Shown: one piece after another, positions 9,614-19,525 of the stretch
How the letters are laid out: every line of letters begins with the position of its first letter
Position numbering within the stretch: the first letter of the stretch is position 1
Source: Bacteroides sp.
Lineage (GTDB): Bacteria > Bacteroidota > Bacteroidia > Bacteroidales > Bacteroidaceae
Length of the DNA: 64,000 bases
Assembly (NCBI RefSeq): GCF_028690125.1
Contig: NZ_JAQVBV010000002.1
Coordinates: 62,001 to 126,000 of the forward strand
Direction: 5' to 3'
Translations under genes and position numbers: made by a program
Notes under the pieces: generated by a model
Told to the model about the DNA's origin: nothing
What the model saw: only the letters and a program-made list of their open reading frames with translations
Databases searched by the model: none

Positions 9614-12298
9614 TTATTGTGGGGAGAGTTCAAAAACAAAATCAGATTGTCCCCCGGCTACCATAATCGTTTTCTCTTTGAGAGCAACCTTCTTCTTACC
9701 TTGTCTGCACGACGTAGCATGATGGGGGATGGAAAGCGTAGCGGTAGTTCCTGCCGGAATGGTAAGTTGAAGGTTCAATTGGTTATCTTTCAGTTGCCAA
9801 CTGACAGCAATAGTACCATAAGGAGATTCTTTCGTAGCTTTCGCCCAAGTCAGACCGACGGGTATTTGCGGATCAATGTATACATGACGATATCCGGGGA
9901 CCGTTTCGTCTTGTCGGATTCCGACTATTGCTTGGTAGAACCAGGTTCCAATGCCATTGTAACAGTTGTGTACCCGGCTGCGCTCCCCACTCCAGTATTC
10001 CCACGTAGCGGTAGCTCCATGATCTATCATATACAGATAACCGGGATAATCGCGTTTTTTCATCATCCGGCAAAGAAAATCTACTTCCTTATTCCGGGTA
10101 GCCCATTCGGTCAGGATAGGTACTCCCACCAAGCCAACTGCAATATGTCCTTTATGTTTATCTTCGGTGATTGCCATCATGTTTTTCTTTACTTTATCAT
10201 ACAACGTATCGGGCACTACACCTACCAACATCGGATAGCACATATCCAACTGTGAACCTGTGGAGTAGATTCCTTCATCTGCACGATAAAAGGTCTGATG
10301 GATCAATCGGTTCAGTTTCTCTTTGCGGGCAGTGAATTCATGTGCTTCTTCTGTCCGTCCCAATGTGGAGGCGATCTTATTCATTGTGCCCAGACACTCG
10401 CTGATAAAGCAGTTGTTCACCAGATCGACAGATGATTGCGCGCCGGCATCGACCCCCATCGGCGCCAGCCAATCGCCCAGATACCAATTACGGTATTCGG
10501 TATCCGGCCAACGCTTCAATAAACCGTCTACCGTATACCGGTCCACATACTTGAACCATTCTTTCATTTGGGCATAATACTTTTCAATCAGCCGTGGGTC
10601 GTTATAATTGATATAGGTACGCCAGGGAGCTTGCACAATAAATCCACACCAATAAGGTCCGCCACCATCGGCGCCCCGATTGGGTCCTACATGAGGCAGA
10701 CTTCCTCCTTCACGCATGGCGTCTCCCCAGCCCTGAAGCCAATTCACGTAAGTTGGTGCTACATCGTACATGGTTTGCAGACTCATGGTGGACGAGTTTC
10801 CGTCGCCACCGTATCCGGCACGTTCGAGATGCGGGCAATCTACCATGTATCCACTAAATGTGAGGCACTTCATCGTGTACTGAATCATATCATGAATAGC
10901 ATTCAAGTCGGGGTCGGAACATTCGAAAGTAGACGTTTGCCGATAATCTCCATGAATTTGCAGAGACTTCATCGATCCGGTTTCTGGTTTCACCGGAAGA
11001 TTGGAGATACGTACGTACCGATAAGAATGGTGATTGAATTTATTTCTGAAACTCTCTCCTTTCTTACCACCGGATATATAAATATCACTTTCACCCTGTG
11101 AGTCAAATTCTCCTTCTTTGGTCAGATTATCGCTGTACTCCATAGTGATTTCGTGTCCGGGAGGCAATATAGGCATTGTCATTTCAAACCATCCGGTTTG
11201 TACTTTTCCCATGTCTACGAGCCAGGTGTTTCCGTTCAGGTTTTTGATAGAAACAGGTTGCAAGACTTGAAAGACTTTGTTTGGCTCACACATTTGAGGT
11301 GAGGCAAGATGTTCCGGCACTTCGACTACTTCTACCGGAATCCACTTCATTTTATCGAGAGTTTGAGAGGACAGATCTGTCGGCAGGATACTTCCATCAA
11401 CCCGTTCGCCCCCGAATTGCAACGCGCACCAGTTACCCGTATCCGAGTAACCACTCTCGCGTCCGCTCCACGAACGATCTGTTTCAGCCAATACTTCCCA
11501 CTGACCGTTTCTTAGTATATCCAGTTCGGCTTTCACCAACGGTCCGTCATAGGCGGCGCCGAAAGTTGTTTTCTTATACCATCCCTGTCCAAGCCAAATC
11601 AGCAGGTCGTTTTCACCCGTTTTGAGGTAAGGGGTAACATCATAAGTGACGATGAGCGAACGTTTGCCTAATTGCGACACGGCAGGGGCAAGGACATTCT
11701 CACTTACTTTCTTTCCATTGATGTATACTTCGTGATATCCCAGTGAGTTCACATGAAGGAAGGCTGTCCCTTCCTCTTCCACCTTCACTTTCTTACGGAG
11801 TATGGGAGCGCAGACTTTACCTCCTTCCGCAGAGGAGCCGATATAGGAACCGTGAAATTGGTCTTTCGCCAGAAGTCCGACAGAAAAGCGTGCCACGGGA
11901 CTCCATTCGGAAACTTGTCTTTTCCGGTCCCACACACGTACTCTCCAGTAACACAGGGACCGGGAAGTCAGGGGCGATCCTTGATAGGGTACCATTACCG
12001 AAAGGTCAGACTTGAGCTTTCCCGACTTCCACAAGTCGGCTTTATCACGAACGAGCAACAGACTGTCCGTTGCTACCTGAATCTCATAGCAGGCTTGTCC
12101 CTGCTTCCATCCATTCCCTTTCAACTTCCAACTGAAGTGAGGGGTGATGTTGTCGATTCCCAAAGGATTGACCAAATTCTCACACTTTAGTTCTTCCAAT
12201 GAGAAAGAACTGTTTTTATCTTTTCCATACATCACCGCCGATACGGTGCAAAAGTAGTATATCAATGTGATGCCTAACAGATACTTTATGTTTCTCAT
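9614..12298 (-). CDS. Alpha-L-rhamnosidase (GH78)
   Basis: 'LKCENLVNPLGIDNITPHFSWKL' GH78 N-terminus, 'YMVDCPHLERAGYGGDG' catalytic-region motif, 'GATATWEYWSGERSRVHNCYNGIGTWFYQAIVGI'. Confidence 0.93.
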   Translation of the reverse strand: MRNIKYLLGITLIYYFCTVSAVMYGKDKNSSFSLEELKCENLVNPLGIDNITPHFSWKLKGNGWKQGQACYEIQVATDSLLLVRDKADLWKSGKLKSDLSVMVPYQGSPLTSRSLCYWRVRVWDRKRQVSEWSPVARFSVGLLAKDQFHGSYIGSSAEGGKVCAPILRKKVKVEEEGTAFLHVNSLGYHEVYINGKKVSENVLAPAVSQLGKRSLIVTYDVTPYLKTGENDLLIWLGQGWYKKTTFGAAYDGPLVKAELDILRNGQWEVLAETDRSWSGRESGYSDTGNWCALQFGGERVDGSILPTDLSSQTLDKMKWIPVEVVEVPEHLASPQMCEPNKVFQVLQPVSIKNLNGNTWLVDMGKVQTGWFEMTMPILPPGHEITMEYSDNLTKEGEFDSQGESDIYISGGKKGESFRNKFNHHSYRYVRISNLPVKPETGSMKSLQIHGDYRQTSTFECSDPDLNAIHDMIQYTMKCLTFSGYMVDCPHLERAGYGGDGNSSTMSLQTMYDVAPTYVNWLQGWGDAMREGGSLPHVGPNRGADGGGPYWCGFIVQAPWRTYINYNDPRLIEKYYAQMKEWFKYVDRYTVDGLLKRWPDTEYRNWYLGDWLAPMGVDAGAQSSVDLVNNCFISECLGTMNKIASTLGRTEEAHEFTARKEKLNRLIHQTFYRADEGIYSTGSQLDMCYPMLVGVVPDTLYDKVKKNMMAITEDKHKGHIAVGLVGVPILTEWATRNKEVDFLCRMMKKRDYPGYLYMIDHGATATWEYWSGERSRVHNCYNGIGTWFYQAIVGIRQDETVPGYRHVYIDPQIPVGLTWAKATKESPYGTIAVSWQLKDNQLNLQLTIPAGTTATLSIPHHATSCRQGKKKVALKEKTIMVAGGQSDFVFELSPQ

Positions 12299-12376
12299 AA
12301 AAAATAGGATAAAAGAAGTAATATCCTCAAAAATAACTTATAAATGAATACTACGCAACATTTAAAACAAGTTCTT

Positions 12377-13786
12377 TTAGATTTTATCTATTTTCGTTAG
12401 TTTCACCCGATGCTTGACAGGTTTATTTATTTTATAAATCCGATTTACTATCGTATTCATATAGTTATTCCATACTTCGCGTATTTCAGGATACATGGCT
12501 TTGGTGTACCATTCGTAACTAGCCCTGAGAAATGGATCTTTGGGCAAGTGTTCCCGAAGTTTGTTTGTTGCCTCCTGATTATTGGCAAACAGCAGACCTT
12601 CTTTTTTCAGGAAGGTGTATTCAGTCCATAAGTATTCTCTGAAACGCTTCTCCACTTCAAAACGTTCTTCGTTCAGATACATAATCTTCATCGCCTGTTG
12701 ATATTGTGGAGTGGTCGGATATTCAGCTAAGTTTATTCCGCCGGTCAGTTGTTCAGACGAAATGTCGTCAATGAATTGTTCATCAATGGTCAATCGATAG
12801 ATTCCTTTCTCCAGATGGGTAACCCGCAAACGTTCCTGATTGAATTCTTCCATAAACGGAACCAGTTGCATGGCGTCGCGTTGCGACCTTTGATTTCCCC
12901 AGCCTTGTCGTGGTATCGAATCCAAAGGATAAGGAAGCGCGTTGGCGAGATAGTCAAAGCTCAAACTACCTTCTTCTTGCTTTAGCTTTGAGATCTTGCA
13001 ATTCTTATGGGTGATTACACTCGACAGCTTCGCATCAATGGCAATTTCCGCCACTTCGTTTCCTGCCTGCCCCTGAGCTTTCAGAAACAGATAAGCCATC
13101 ACCATCTGACCGTCATTATCGGGATGAATTCTGTCCAACCTACAGAAACTAAATGTAGAATCTTTCTTCTGTTCTTTCAGGCTTATTTCTCTCATCGGTT
13201 GGTTGAAATCGACAAAGCCCCAACTATTCTTTTGAGCCGATACACGTTGAGCGTCGATGATCTTCAGAATAGCATTGTTTTTGTTCTGAAAAAGAAGACT
13301 GCTAAACTTGGCTGTTTCGTCATACGGCGAACCGCCTATCAGTACTTTCGTCACTTTATCTGCGGCTAATAACCGTTTTTCTATCTCCTTGTAACTAGTC
13401 AGCGATTTCTCTATCTGCCGTTCAGACAGCTCCTTTGCATTGTCTTTCCAGTAGATATCATACCCTGTATCATTCATTCCGAAAGTGAGGGTTACATAAG
13501 TCGGTTTTCTGTTGAACACGTCATTTTCGAGGCGATCTTTCATGTCCCACGCACTCTCTCCGCCAATCCCGGCATTCATAATGGTGATGGGCTTATTGGG
13601 AAAACGGGTCATGTAGTACAACCATACAAACGAATGATAATGTCCGCCATGCGTGATACTGTTCCCTACAAATACCACCCGTTCGCCTTTCCGAAAAGGG
13701 GGTATCCCCGATTGTGCCCACAGACTGCCGTAGCAAATACAAGCCAACAACAGAAAGAATACCTTACTGCTTATTTTGTGATTCAT
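12377..13786 (-). CDS. SGNH/GDSL-family hydrolase (probable carbohydrate esterase)
   Basis: Signal peptide; block I 'VVFVGNSITHGGHYHSF', 'IMNAGIGGESAWDM', 'FGMNDTGYD', 'DRIHPDNDGQMVMAY'. Confidence 0.85.
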   Translation of the reverse strand: MNHKISSKVFFLLLACICYGSLWAQSGIPPFRKGERVVFVGNSITHGGHYHSFVWLYYMTRFPNKPITIMNAGIGGESAWDMKDRLENDVFNRKPTYVTLTFGMNDTGYDIYWKDNAKELSERQIEKSLTSYKEIEKRLLAADKVTKVLIGGSPYDETAKFSSLLFQNKNNAILKIIDAQRVSAQKNSWGFVDFNQPMREISLKEQKKDSTFSFCRLDRIHPDNDGQMVMAYLFLKAQGQAGNEVAEIAIDAKLSSVITHKNCKISKLKQEEGSLSFDYLANALPYPLDSIPRQGWGNQRSQRDAMQLVPFMEEFNQERLRVTHLEKGIYRLTIDEQFIDDISSEQLTGGINLAEYPTTPQYQQAMKIMYLNEERFEVEKRFREYLWTEYTFLKKEGLLFANNQEATNKLREHLPKDPFLRASYEWYTKAMYPEIREVWNNYMNTIVNRIYKINKPVKHRVKLTKIDKI

Positions 13787-13848
13787 CTTAATTTATACAC
13801 TTTATCACTACACCCGAAGCTTAATCATTCAATCGGGACAATAGTTTT

Positions 13849-14712
13849 TTAAAATTGAGTAAACGATTTCGATACAAACTCCATAACTTCGGGTAGTTCC
13901 ATACGCCAGTAGCTCCAGGAATGTCCACCATCTTTCACGCGATATTCATGACCAATCTCATTCTGTTTCAGCAAAATGTGTAACAGACTATTTTCTATCG
14001 TCAGAAAGTCATCATCTCCGCAACTGATGTACCAGCGTATCCATTTAATCGTATTTAATTTGTCTTTTGAAGAGTTTAAAAGACTTTGTATATCAAACTG
14101 TTTAGAGTATTCTTCGGCTTTATCAGCAGGAATCTTAGACATATCTACCATACCTTTCATCTGCTCTACAGTCCAACGACCCGAAACTGCGCTCAAAGGG
14201 GCTGCTGCCGCAAACATTTCCGGATGGTGGAGTGTGTAAAATAAGGCTCCACCGCCTCCCATCGAAAGTCCGGATACGGCACGATAGCGTTTTTCCGGAC
14301 GCGCTCTGTATGTTTTCTCTATATGGGGAATGAGTTCTTTCATAAAGAAGTCTTCATAATTGTAGCTTCCGTCCGGCAGATTAAAGTATCCTTTATGTAC
14401 CGTGTCAGCATCGGGCATCACGATGATCATCGGTGTTGCTTTTCCTTCGGCTATTGCCTTATCGGCAATTCGTTGTACTTGTCCGAACTGCACCCAACCC
14501 GTATGGTTGTCTCCATGCCCGTGCAAGAGATATAATACCGGATAACTACAATCGTTCTCGTCATAACCGGCCGGTAAGTATACGGAATAATGGCGTTCCA
14601 TACCTAATATCTTACTTTTCACCGTATGAGTCTCATACACTTTGCTACTTTGAGCAGATGAAGTAGTAGCTAAACTTATAAATGCTAGTGCAAATAATAA
14701 AATCTTTTTCAT
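13849..14712 (-). CDS. Esterase D/CE1-like alpha/beta hydrolase
   Basis: Signal peptide, 'YPVLYLLHGHGDNHTGW', nucleophile elbow 'AVSGLSMGGGGALF', 'DGGHSWSYWR' catalytic His. Confidence 0.9.
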   Translation of the reverse strand: MKKILLFALAFISLATTSSAQSSKVYETHTVKSKILGMERHYSVYLPAGYDENDCSYPVLYLLHGHGDNHTGWVQFGQVQRIADKAIAEGKATPMIIVMPDADTVHKGYFNLPDGSYNYEDFFMKELIPHIEKTYRARPEKRYRAVSGLSMGGGGALFYTLHHPEMFAAAAPLSAVSGRWTVEQMKGMVDMSKIPADKAEEYSKQFDIQSLLNSSKDKLNTIKWIRWYISCGDDDFLTIENSLLHILLKQNEIGHEYRVKDGGHSWSYWRMELPEVMEFVSKSFTQF

Positions 14713-15038
14713 GGTAAGTTTACATTTATGTATTCATTGTCATTCAAACACAACTAAACTAGAAGACGATTAAAATGAATTAAACCACTAAATCAATCTT
14801 TTTATTTTTTTTCGAACACGGATAAAAGCCCATAAACATTCCTCCCCTCTTTAATTATTTATCTATAGCAACTTCTTTATTATTTCTCATTTATAGCTAG
14901 TTTATTCTCCAAAACCAACGAAAAAAGGTAATATTTGCAAATAAAAACCAGCATTCGGATAAAATATACAACTTTTTTTGTTAGTATCACTTAATATTTG
15001 TTTCTTTGTACCAAACAAACAAATAATGCTATATTTTC

Positions 15039-16253
15039 ATGAAAAAGCTAGCTCTAATTTTTACTGCAACCATTTGTTTTCTGAGTTCATGCCAAAAAGA
15101 TCTCTACGATCCTGAACAGGCAAAGCAAAATCAGAAAATGACAGACCTAGTCATTCCTGCTGATTTTAATTGGGAAATGACTCAAAATGTCACAAGTAAT
15201 TTAACCTCGCGCGCGAATACCAGAGTTTCTGTATTCACTGACAGTGAATGTACCAATAAAATTGGTGAATATACAGTATATTCTGAAGCCAATGAGGTCC
15301 CAATTGTATTCAATGTGCCATCTGCTTTAAAGGAATTGTATGTACAGCCACAAGGACAATCTGCACAGGCCGTTAAGATAGAAAATGGAAGTATCAACCA
15401 AGAACTTATCCAAACAACTACAATCAGAGGAGGAAAGAATGACGATACAGAAGATATAGAAGAATACGATACTTTTGAACGTCAATGGTATACAGTTATG
15501 TTTGAGGATATGTTCCCTAAATTAGGGGATTATGATTTCAATGACTTTGTTGCCAATTATAAGTATTCTACTAAATGGTCATCCAAGAACAATCCAAAGC
15601 TGGAAAGCATCACTATAGACGTTAGAATCAATGCTATTGGTGGAAATTTACCTTACTCACCTTATCTGCGTATTGAAGGCCTTAACTCAGCTAATAACAT
15701 ATCATCCATTACTCCTTCAGAATATGTAGAACGCATTCGTCAAGGTACAGACAATGGAAATGGTGCTGGAAATAAAAGCATTACACTTAAGTTAAAGAAC
15801 TTGGATTTTACCCCTAAACCTTACGAGTTTATTAATACTCAAACTGATCAATCTATAAAAGATCCGGAAACTATTACTATTACTATCGACTTTAAAAACG
15901 GGGGAAATAATGAGAATCAAGTAGGAGCTTTAGATTTTGATTTCTTCTTGGCAAATGACAATGGAATTGAAATCCATAAAAAAGGAAAGAAACCTGTTTT
16001 AAAAGGTAATACATATCCAACAAATATTGAAGGTGGTGAAGGAAACGACTTCTATAGCAATGAAAAAAACTATATTTGGGCTATTGAAATTCCCGGAGAA
16101 GTTCATCATGCTATCGAAAAAGCAGATTTTTTAAAAGCATATACAGGTTTTGCTAAATGGGCTGAAACGGGAGGTGTTTCAAATCCAGAATGGTATACCG
16201 GATCAGTAAATACTGATCTTATCATTGACTTATCTAATAAGTGGAACGAGTAA
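15039..16253 (+). CDS. LruC domain-containing (DUF4842-like) lipoprotein
   Basis: Lipobox 'ICFLSSCQKD', 'MFEDMFPKLGDYDFNDFVANYKY' LruC-type motif. Confidence 0.8.
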   Translation: MKKLALIFTATICFLSSCQKDLYDPEQAKQNQKMTDLVIPADFNWEMTQNVTSNLTSRANTRVSVFTDSECTNKIGEYTVYSEANEVPIVFNVPSALKELYVQPQGQSAQAVKIENGSINQELIQTTTIRGGKNDDTEDIEEYDTFERQWYTVMFEDMFPKLGDYDFNDFVANYKYSTKWSSKNNPKLESITIDVRINAIGGNLPYSPYLRIEGLNSANNISSITPSEYVERIRQGTDNGNGAGNKSITLKLKNLDFTPKPYEFINTQTDQSIKDPETITITIDFKNGGNNENQVGALDFDFFLANDNGIEIHKKGKKPVLKGNTYPTNIEGGEGNDFYSNEKNYIWAIEIPGEVHHAIEKADFLKAYTGFAKWAETGGVSNPEWYTGSVNTDLIIDLSNKWNE

Positions 16254-16283
16254 AAATAAAGAGGCTTTATTATATATTTAAGA

Positions 16284-16319
16284 AAAAGAGGGCATAATTG
16301 ACATTATGCTCTCTTTTTT
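16284..16319 (+). terminator. Rho-independent terminator downstream of the LruC gene
   Basis: AAGAGGGCATAAT-TGAC-ATTATGCTCTCTTTTTT hairpin with T-run. Confidence 0.8.
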
Positions 16320-16393
16320 ATGTACTTACAAAACTTAACGGTCCACAACACTCTATATACAAAACGATGCACAGTACCGTTATAATAATTATA

Positions 16394-19300
16394 TTATATA
16401 TCTAGTTTATTCTGTTCCGCTTTCCCATATTGTTTCACTAATACACTTACTCCACCTTTCAGTAATTCAGGTTGGGCTTCCACGCTGATAATTTTTTCCT
16501 CACCCGGCATCAAAGTTATATAATTGTCAGACATAATCACTGGAAGTACACGCTCCTGAGTTTCTTTATTGATCAGTCTCACACGATTGGCAAAAGCCAC
16601 AGTCTTAGAATTGTTTTTCAATGCAATCTTCATCTTTCCATCAGACATAGACTTTTCTACCAACTTACATGACAGTTCAGCTTCCGGCAACGTATTCAAC
16701 AACCTATAATCAAGATCATCCACTCCATTTCTCCAATAAAAGTTTTCTGATAACAAATCACCCTTCGCATCTGTCAATTCTAATTTTATGAAATGAACTG
16801 GTGTCAGCTCATCTATCTTTTTTGACTTATCACCGTATACCTCCAATTCAAACAGTGAATATCCGAATTGCGAAGCACGCTTGATACCTGCCAGTTTCAC
16901 ATAACGCGCAGTAACCGGTTCTAATTCTATTTTCTCCGTACCACCTTTTCCCGCTTTATTCGTATAAACCGTTTTCCACTCTTTCGCATCGTTAGAAACT
17001 TGCAAATCATACTCTTTGGCACAAGCAGCTTCCCACTTCAGAACAACATTTTCAATCTTTTCCTCTTTTCCAAGATCAATGTAAATCCACTGAGGATCAT
17101 TGTATTCACTTTCCCAACGGCTTCCGGCTCCTCCGTCGGCAACCATCGAAGCATTTTTGGAAGTACCTGTCGATGAAGAAGCTACCGCATTCTTTCCAAA
17201 AGCCAGATTAGAAGGATTAAAGTTCAATGTAAAGGCTTCTGCAATATTACTGGCAGCTACATCTATCTGTTTCGTCTGTCCGTACGTTGATACTTCTTTC
17301 CCATTGAAATCGTAAATTGTAGCCTTGGCAACTGCACCTTTCAGATCTTTAGCAGTAGTATTTACGGCTTTTATACTATTGTTGGAAGCATTCCACTGAA
17401 TATGCAAATGCTCACAAGCTTTCTTCGCTCCCCAATAAGCTCCCGTAGGATCATAGTAATAATCGTAAGTCTGCCATACAAACGAAGGATAGGCAGGATG
17501 ACTCATCCAAATTAAAATACCTGCGGCATCATTCCACATTTTGTCATTCCATGCTTCATACATTCCTTTCATTACTTCAATATTCAGCAATTGAGCCTTT
17601 TCGCAGAACTCTTCAAGACCGGACGACTCTCCGTATTGAGTATTCACTGAATTCTTATAATTGATCGGATTAGCATTCGAAGCCTCTTTTCCGAAGAAAT
17701 GTTTGTTCCAGACATTATCATCATCGTTCTTTAACTGCTCATCGGTAGGCAAAGGCCACCATGACTCTTCGGGAATAAATAACTTCACACTTTCGAACGT
17801 GGGGAAAGTGGCTGTACCTATCTCTGTACGCATACCGTAACCATGATCAATACCATACGGATATGCCGGTGTATTAAATGCCAGATTACTGCCCGAAGTT
17901 TCAAAATGATGTCTTGGAGGTTGATTTCCCCACCAACCACTTCCGGATAGACCGTCCTGATTGGAGCAGGATTTATACATTCGGTCGTTATTATCTTCTT
18001 TAGCAACCATTTCCCGCAAATAATTATCTAGTTCCGGTTTCGGACTTGTCTCATTAGCTCCGCACCAGATTGCAATGGAAGGATGATTTCTAAGACGTTT
18101 GACTTTATCAAGAGCATTCACCTTAAAGGCTTCCGGCTCCGCAACATCATTATAGGCAACGTATAACCAAAAATCATTCCATACCATGATACCATATCGG
18201 TCACAATAATCATAAAAAGCATCGTCCGTCACACATCCTGTCCACAGACGAATCATATTGTAATTCATCTCTTTATGTAGTCTGATCTTCGTCTCATACT
18301 CTTTGCCCTGACAACGAAGCAGATATTCGCTCATCCCCCAGTTTCCACCTTTTACAAAGACTTTTTGCCCATTGACAAAGAATGTCATAACAGGATATCC
18401 GACGGCATTATCAACCATCTTATACTCATACTTCTTAATACCAAACGAAATTTCTTTTTCATCCGATACTTCACCGTCTACGGAACAAGTCAGTTTGCAA
18501 GTATAAAGATTCGGTTCACCGTAACCATTCGGCCACCAAAGTTTCGGGTTATCGATGACTAACTGAGTAAATTCGTCCTTATTAATAGCAACTTTGGAAG
18601 TAGTTCCCCCCTCTATCTGAAAATCTTTAGAGAAAGAAATATTTCCCGGCTGAATAACACCCGAAACTACTACTTTCTTTGGAGAAGAAGAGGCGTTTCT
18701 CATATCTGTTGAAATAGAAATCTCTGCTTTTTCCAATGTAGGTAGTTCAGAACGTACCCAAGGATCTTCCATTACTACATCTCCGGTAATGGCGAGATAC
18801 GTGTTACCCGTGATACCGGCCAAGCGTCCCGGAATATATGGAATCCAATCCCAACCTGCACCTGCCAGATAACTGGGACTACAAGCAACTCCATAAGGGT
18901 CTGTAGCTTTTCGTGTCTTTTTCTGGTCAGGATCGGTAATCAAAACTGCAATCGCATTTTTACCTGACTTCTTTATCAGATCGGTCACATCAAATTTTGA
19001 ACGTATCATGTGACCACTTACATCTTTGGTAGATGTCTTTGTTCCGGATATCTTCTCCCCATTAAAATAGAAGTCTGCATAACGGTTGGTATTGTCGAAA
19101 TGAAGCCATACACGTTTGCCTTTTGAATAAGAAGCCGGAAGTTCAAATTCGGTCCGATACCAGAAAGGACGGTTATAATAGGTCTCGTCTACTTTGTAAA
19201 TATTATCGGAGTAGTCCGGATCAGGAACAATTCCCGCTTCAACGTAAGCAGTAAATACAGCTCCCGGAACTATACCCTTGACAGATTCGGTCATTTCATA

Positions 19301-19477
19301 GCCGGGCGTAGAGATCTGCTCACCGGTAGCAGTTCCCAAATCGGCCTGTGGTTTCACCTGCCAGACGATTTGAGGATTTGAACTGTTTAATGACATCGTT
19401 GAGGTTTGTGGAATACATCCCGAATGGGTAAAAACAACCACCCCCAACAATAAAAGAAGCTTAAACTTATTTATCAT
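16394..19477 (-). CDS. GH2 family glycosidase (beta-mannosidase/exo-beta-glucosaminidase-like) with F5/8-type C (CBM32-like) domain
   Basis: GH2 sugar-binding and TIM-barrel motifs ('NYNMIRLWTGCVTDDAFYDYCDRYGIMVWNDFW', 'HPSIAIWCGANE'); discoidin-like 'GAGSRWESEYNDPQWIYIDLGKEEKIENVVLKWE'. Confidence 0.85.
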   Translation of the reverse strand: MINKFKLLLLLGVVVFTHSGCIPQTSTMSLNSSNPQIVWQVKPQADLGTATGEQISTPGYEMTESVKGIVPGAVFTAYVEAGIVPDPDYSDNIYKVDETYYNRPFWYRTEFELPASYSKGKRVWLHFDNTNRYADFYFNGEKISGTKTSTKDVSGHMIRSKFDVTDLIKKSGKNAIAVLITDPDQKKTRKATDPYGVACSPSYLAGAGWDWIPYIPGRLAGITGNTYLAITGDVVMEDPWVRSELPTLEKAEISISTDMRNASSSPKKVVVSGVIQPGNISFSKDFQIEGGTTSKVAINKDEFTQLVIDNPKLWWPNGYGEPNLYTCKLTCSVDGEVSDEKEISFGIKKYEYKMVDNAVGYPVMTFFVNGQKVFVKGGNWGMSEYLLRCQGKEYETKIRLHKEMNYNMIRLWTGCVTDDAFYDYCDRYGIMVWNDFWLYVAYNDVAEPEAFKVNALDKVKRLRNHPSIAIWCGANETSPKPELDNYLREMVAKEDNNDRMYKSCSNQDGLSGSGWWGNQPPRHHFETSGSNLAFNTPAYPYGIDHGYGMRTEIGTATFPTFESVKLFIPEESWWPLPTDEQLKNDDDNVWNKHFFGKEASNANPINYKNSVNTQYGESSGLEEFCEKAQLLNIEVMKGMYEAWNDKMWNDAAGILIWMSHPAYPSFVWQTYDYYYDPTGAYWGAKKACEHLHIQWNASNNSIKAVNTTAKDLKGAVAKATIYDFNGKEVSTYGQTKQIDVAASNIAEAFTLNFNPSNLAFGKNAVASSSTGTSKNASMVADGGAGSRWESEYNDPQWIYIDLGKEEKIENVVLKWEAACAKEYDLQVSNDAKEWKTVYTNKAGKGGTEKIELEPVTARYVKLAGIKRASQFGYSLFELEVYGDKSKKIDELTPVHFIKLELTDAKGDLLSENFYWRNGVDDLDYRLLNTLPEAELSCKLVEKSMSDGKMKIALKNNSKTVAFANRVRLINKETQERVLPVIMSDNYITLMPGEEKIISVEAQPELLKGGVSVLVKQYGKAEQNKLDI

Positions 19478-19525
19478 GTTGGTAAAAAATTTAAAATACT
19501 ACTTATTATGCTAATTGTCCGTAGG

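Noticed and set aside
9617-10255. 212-aa plus-strand ORF antisense to GH78
   Set aside because: Shadow ORF opposite a confident rhamnosidase coding frame
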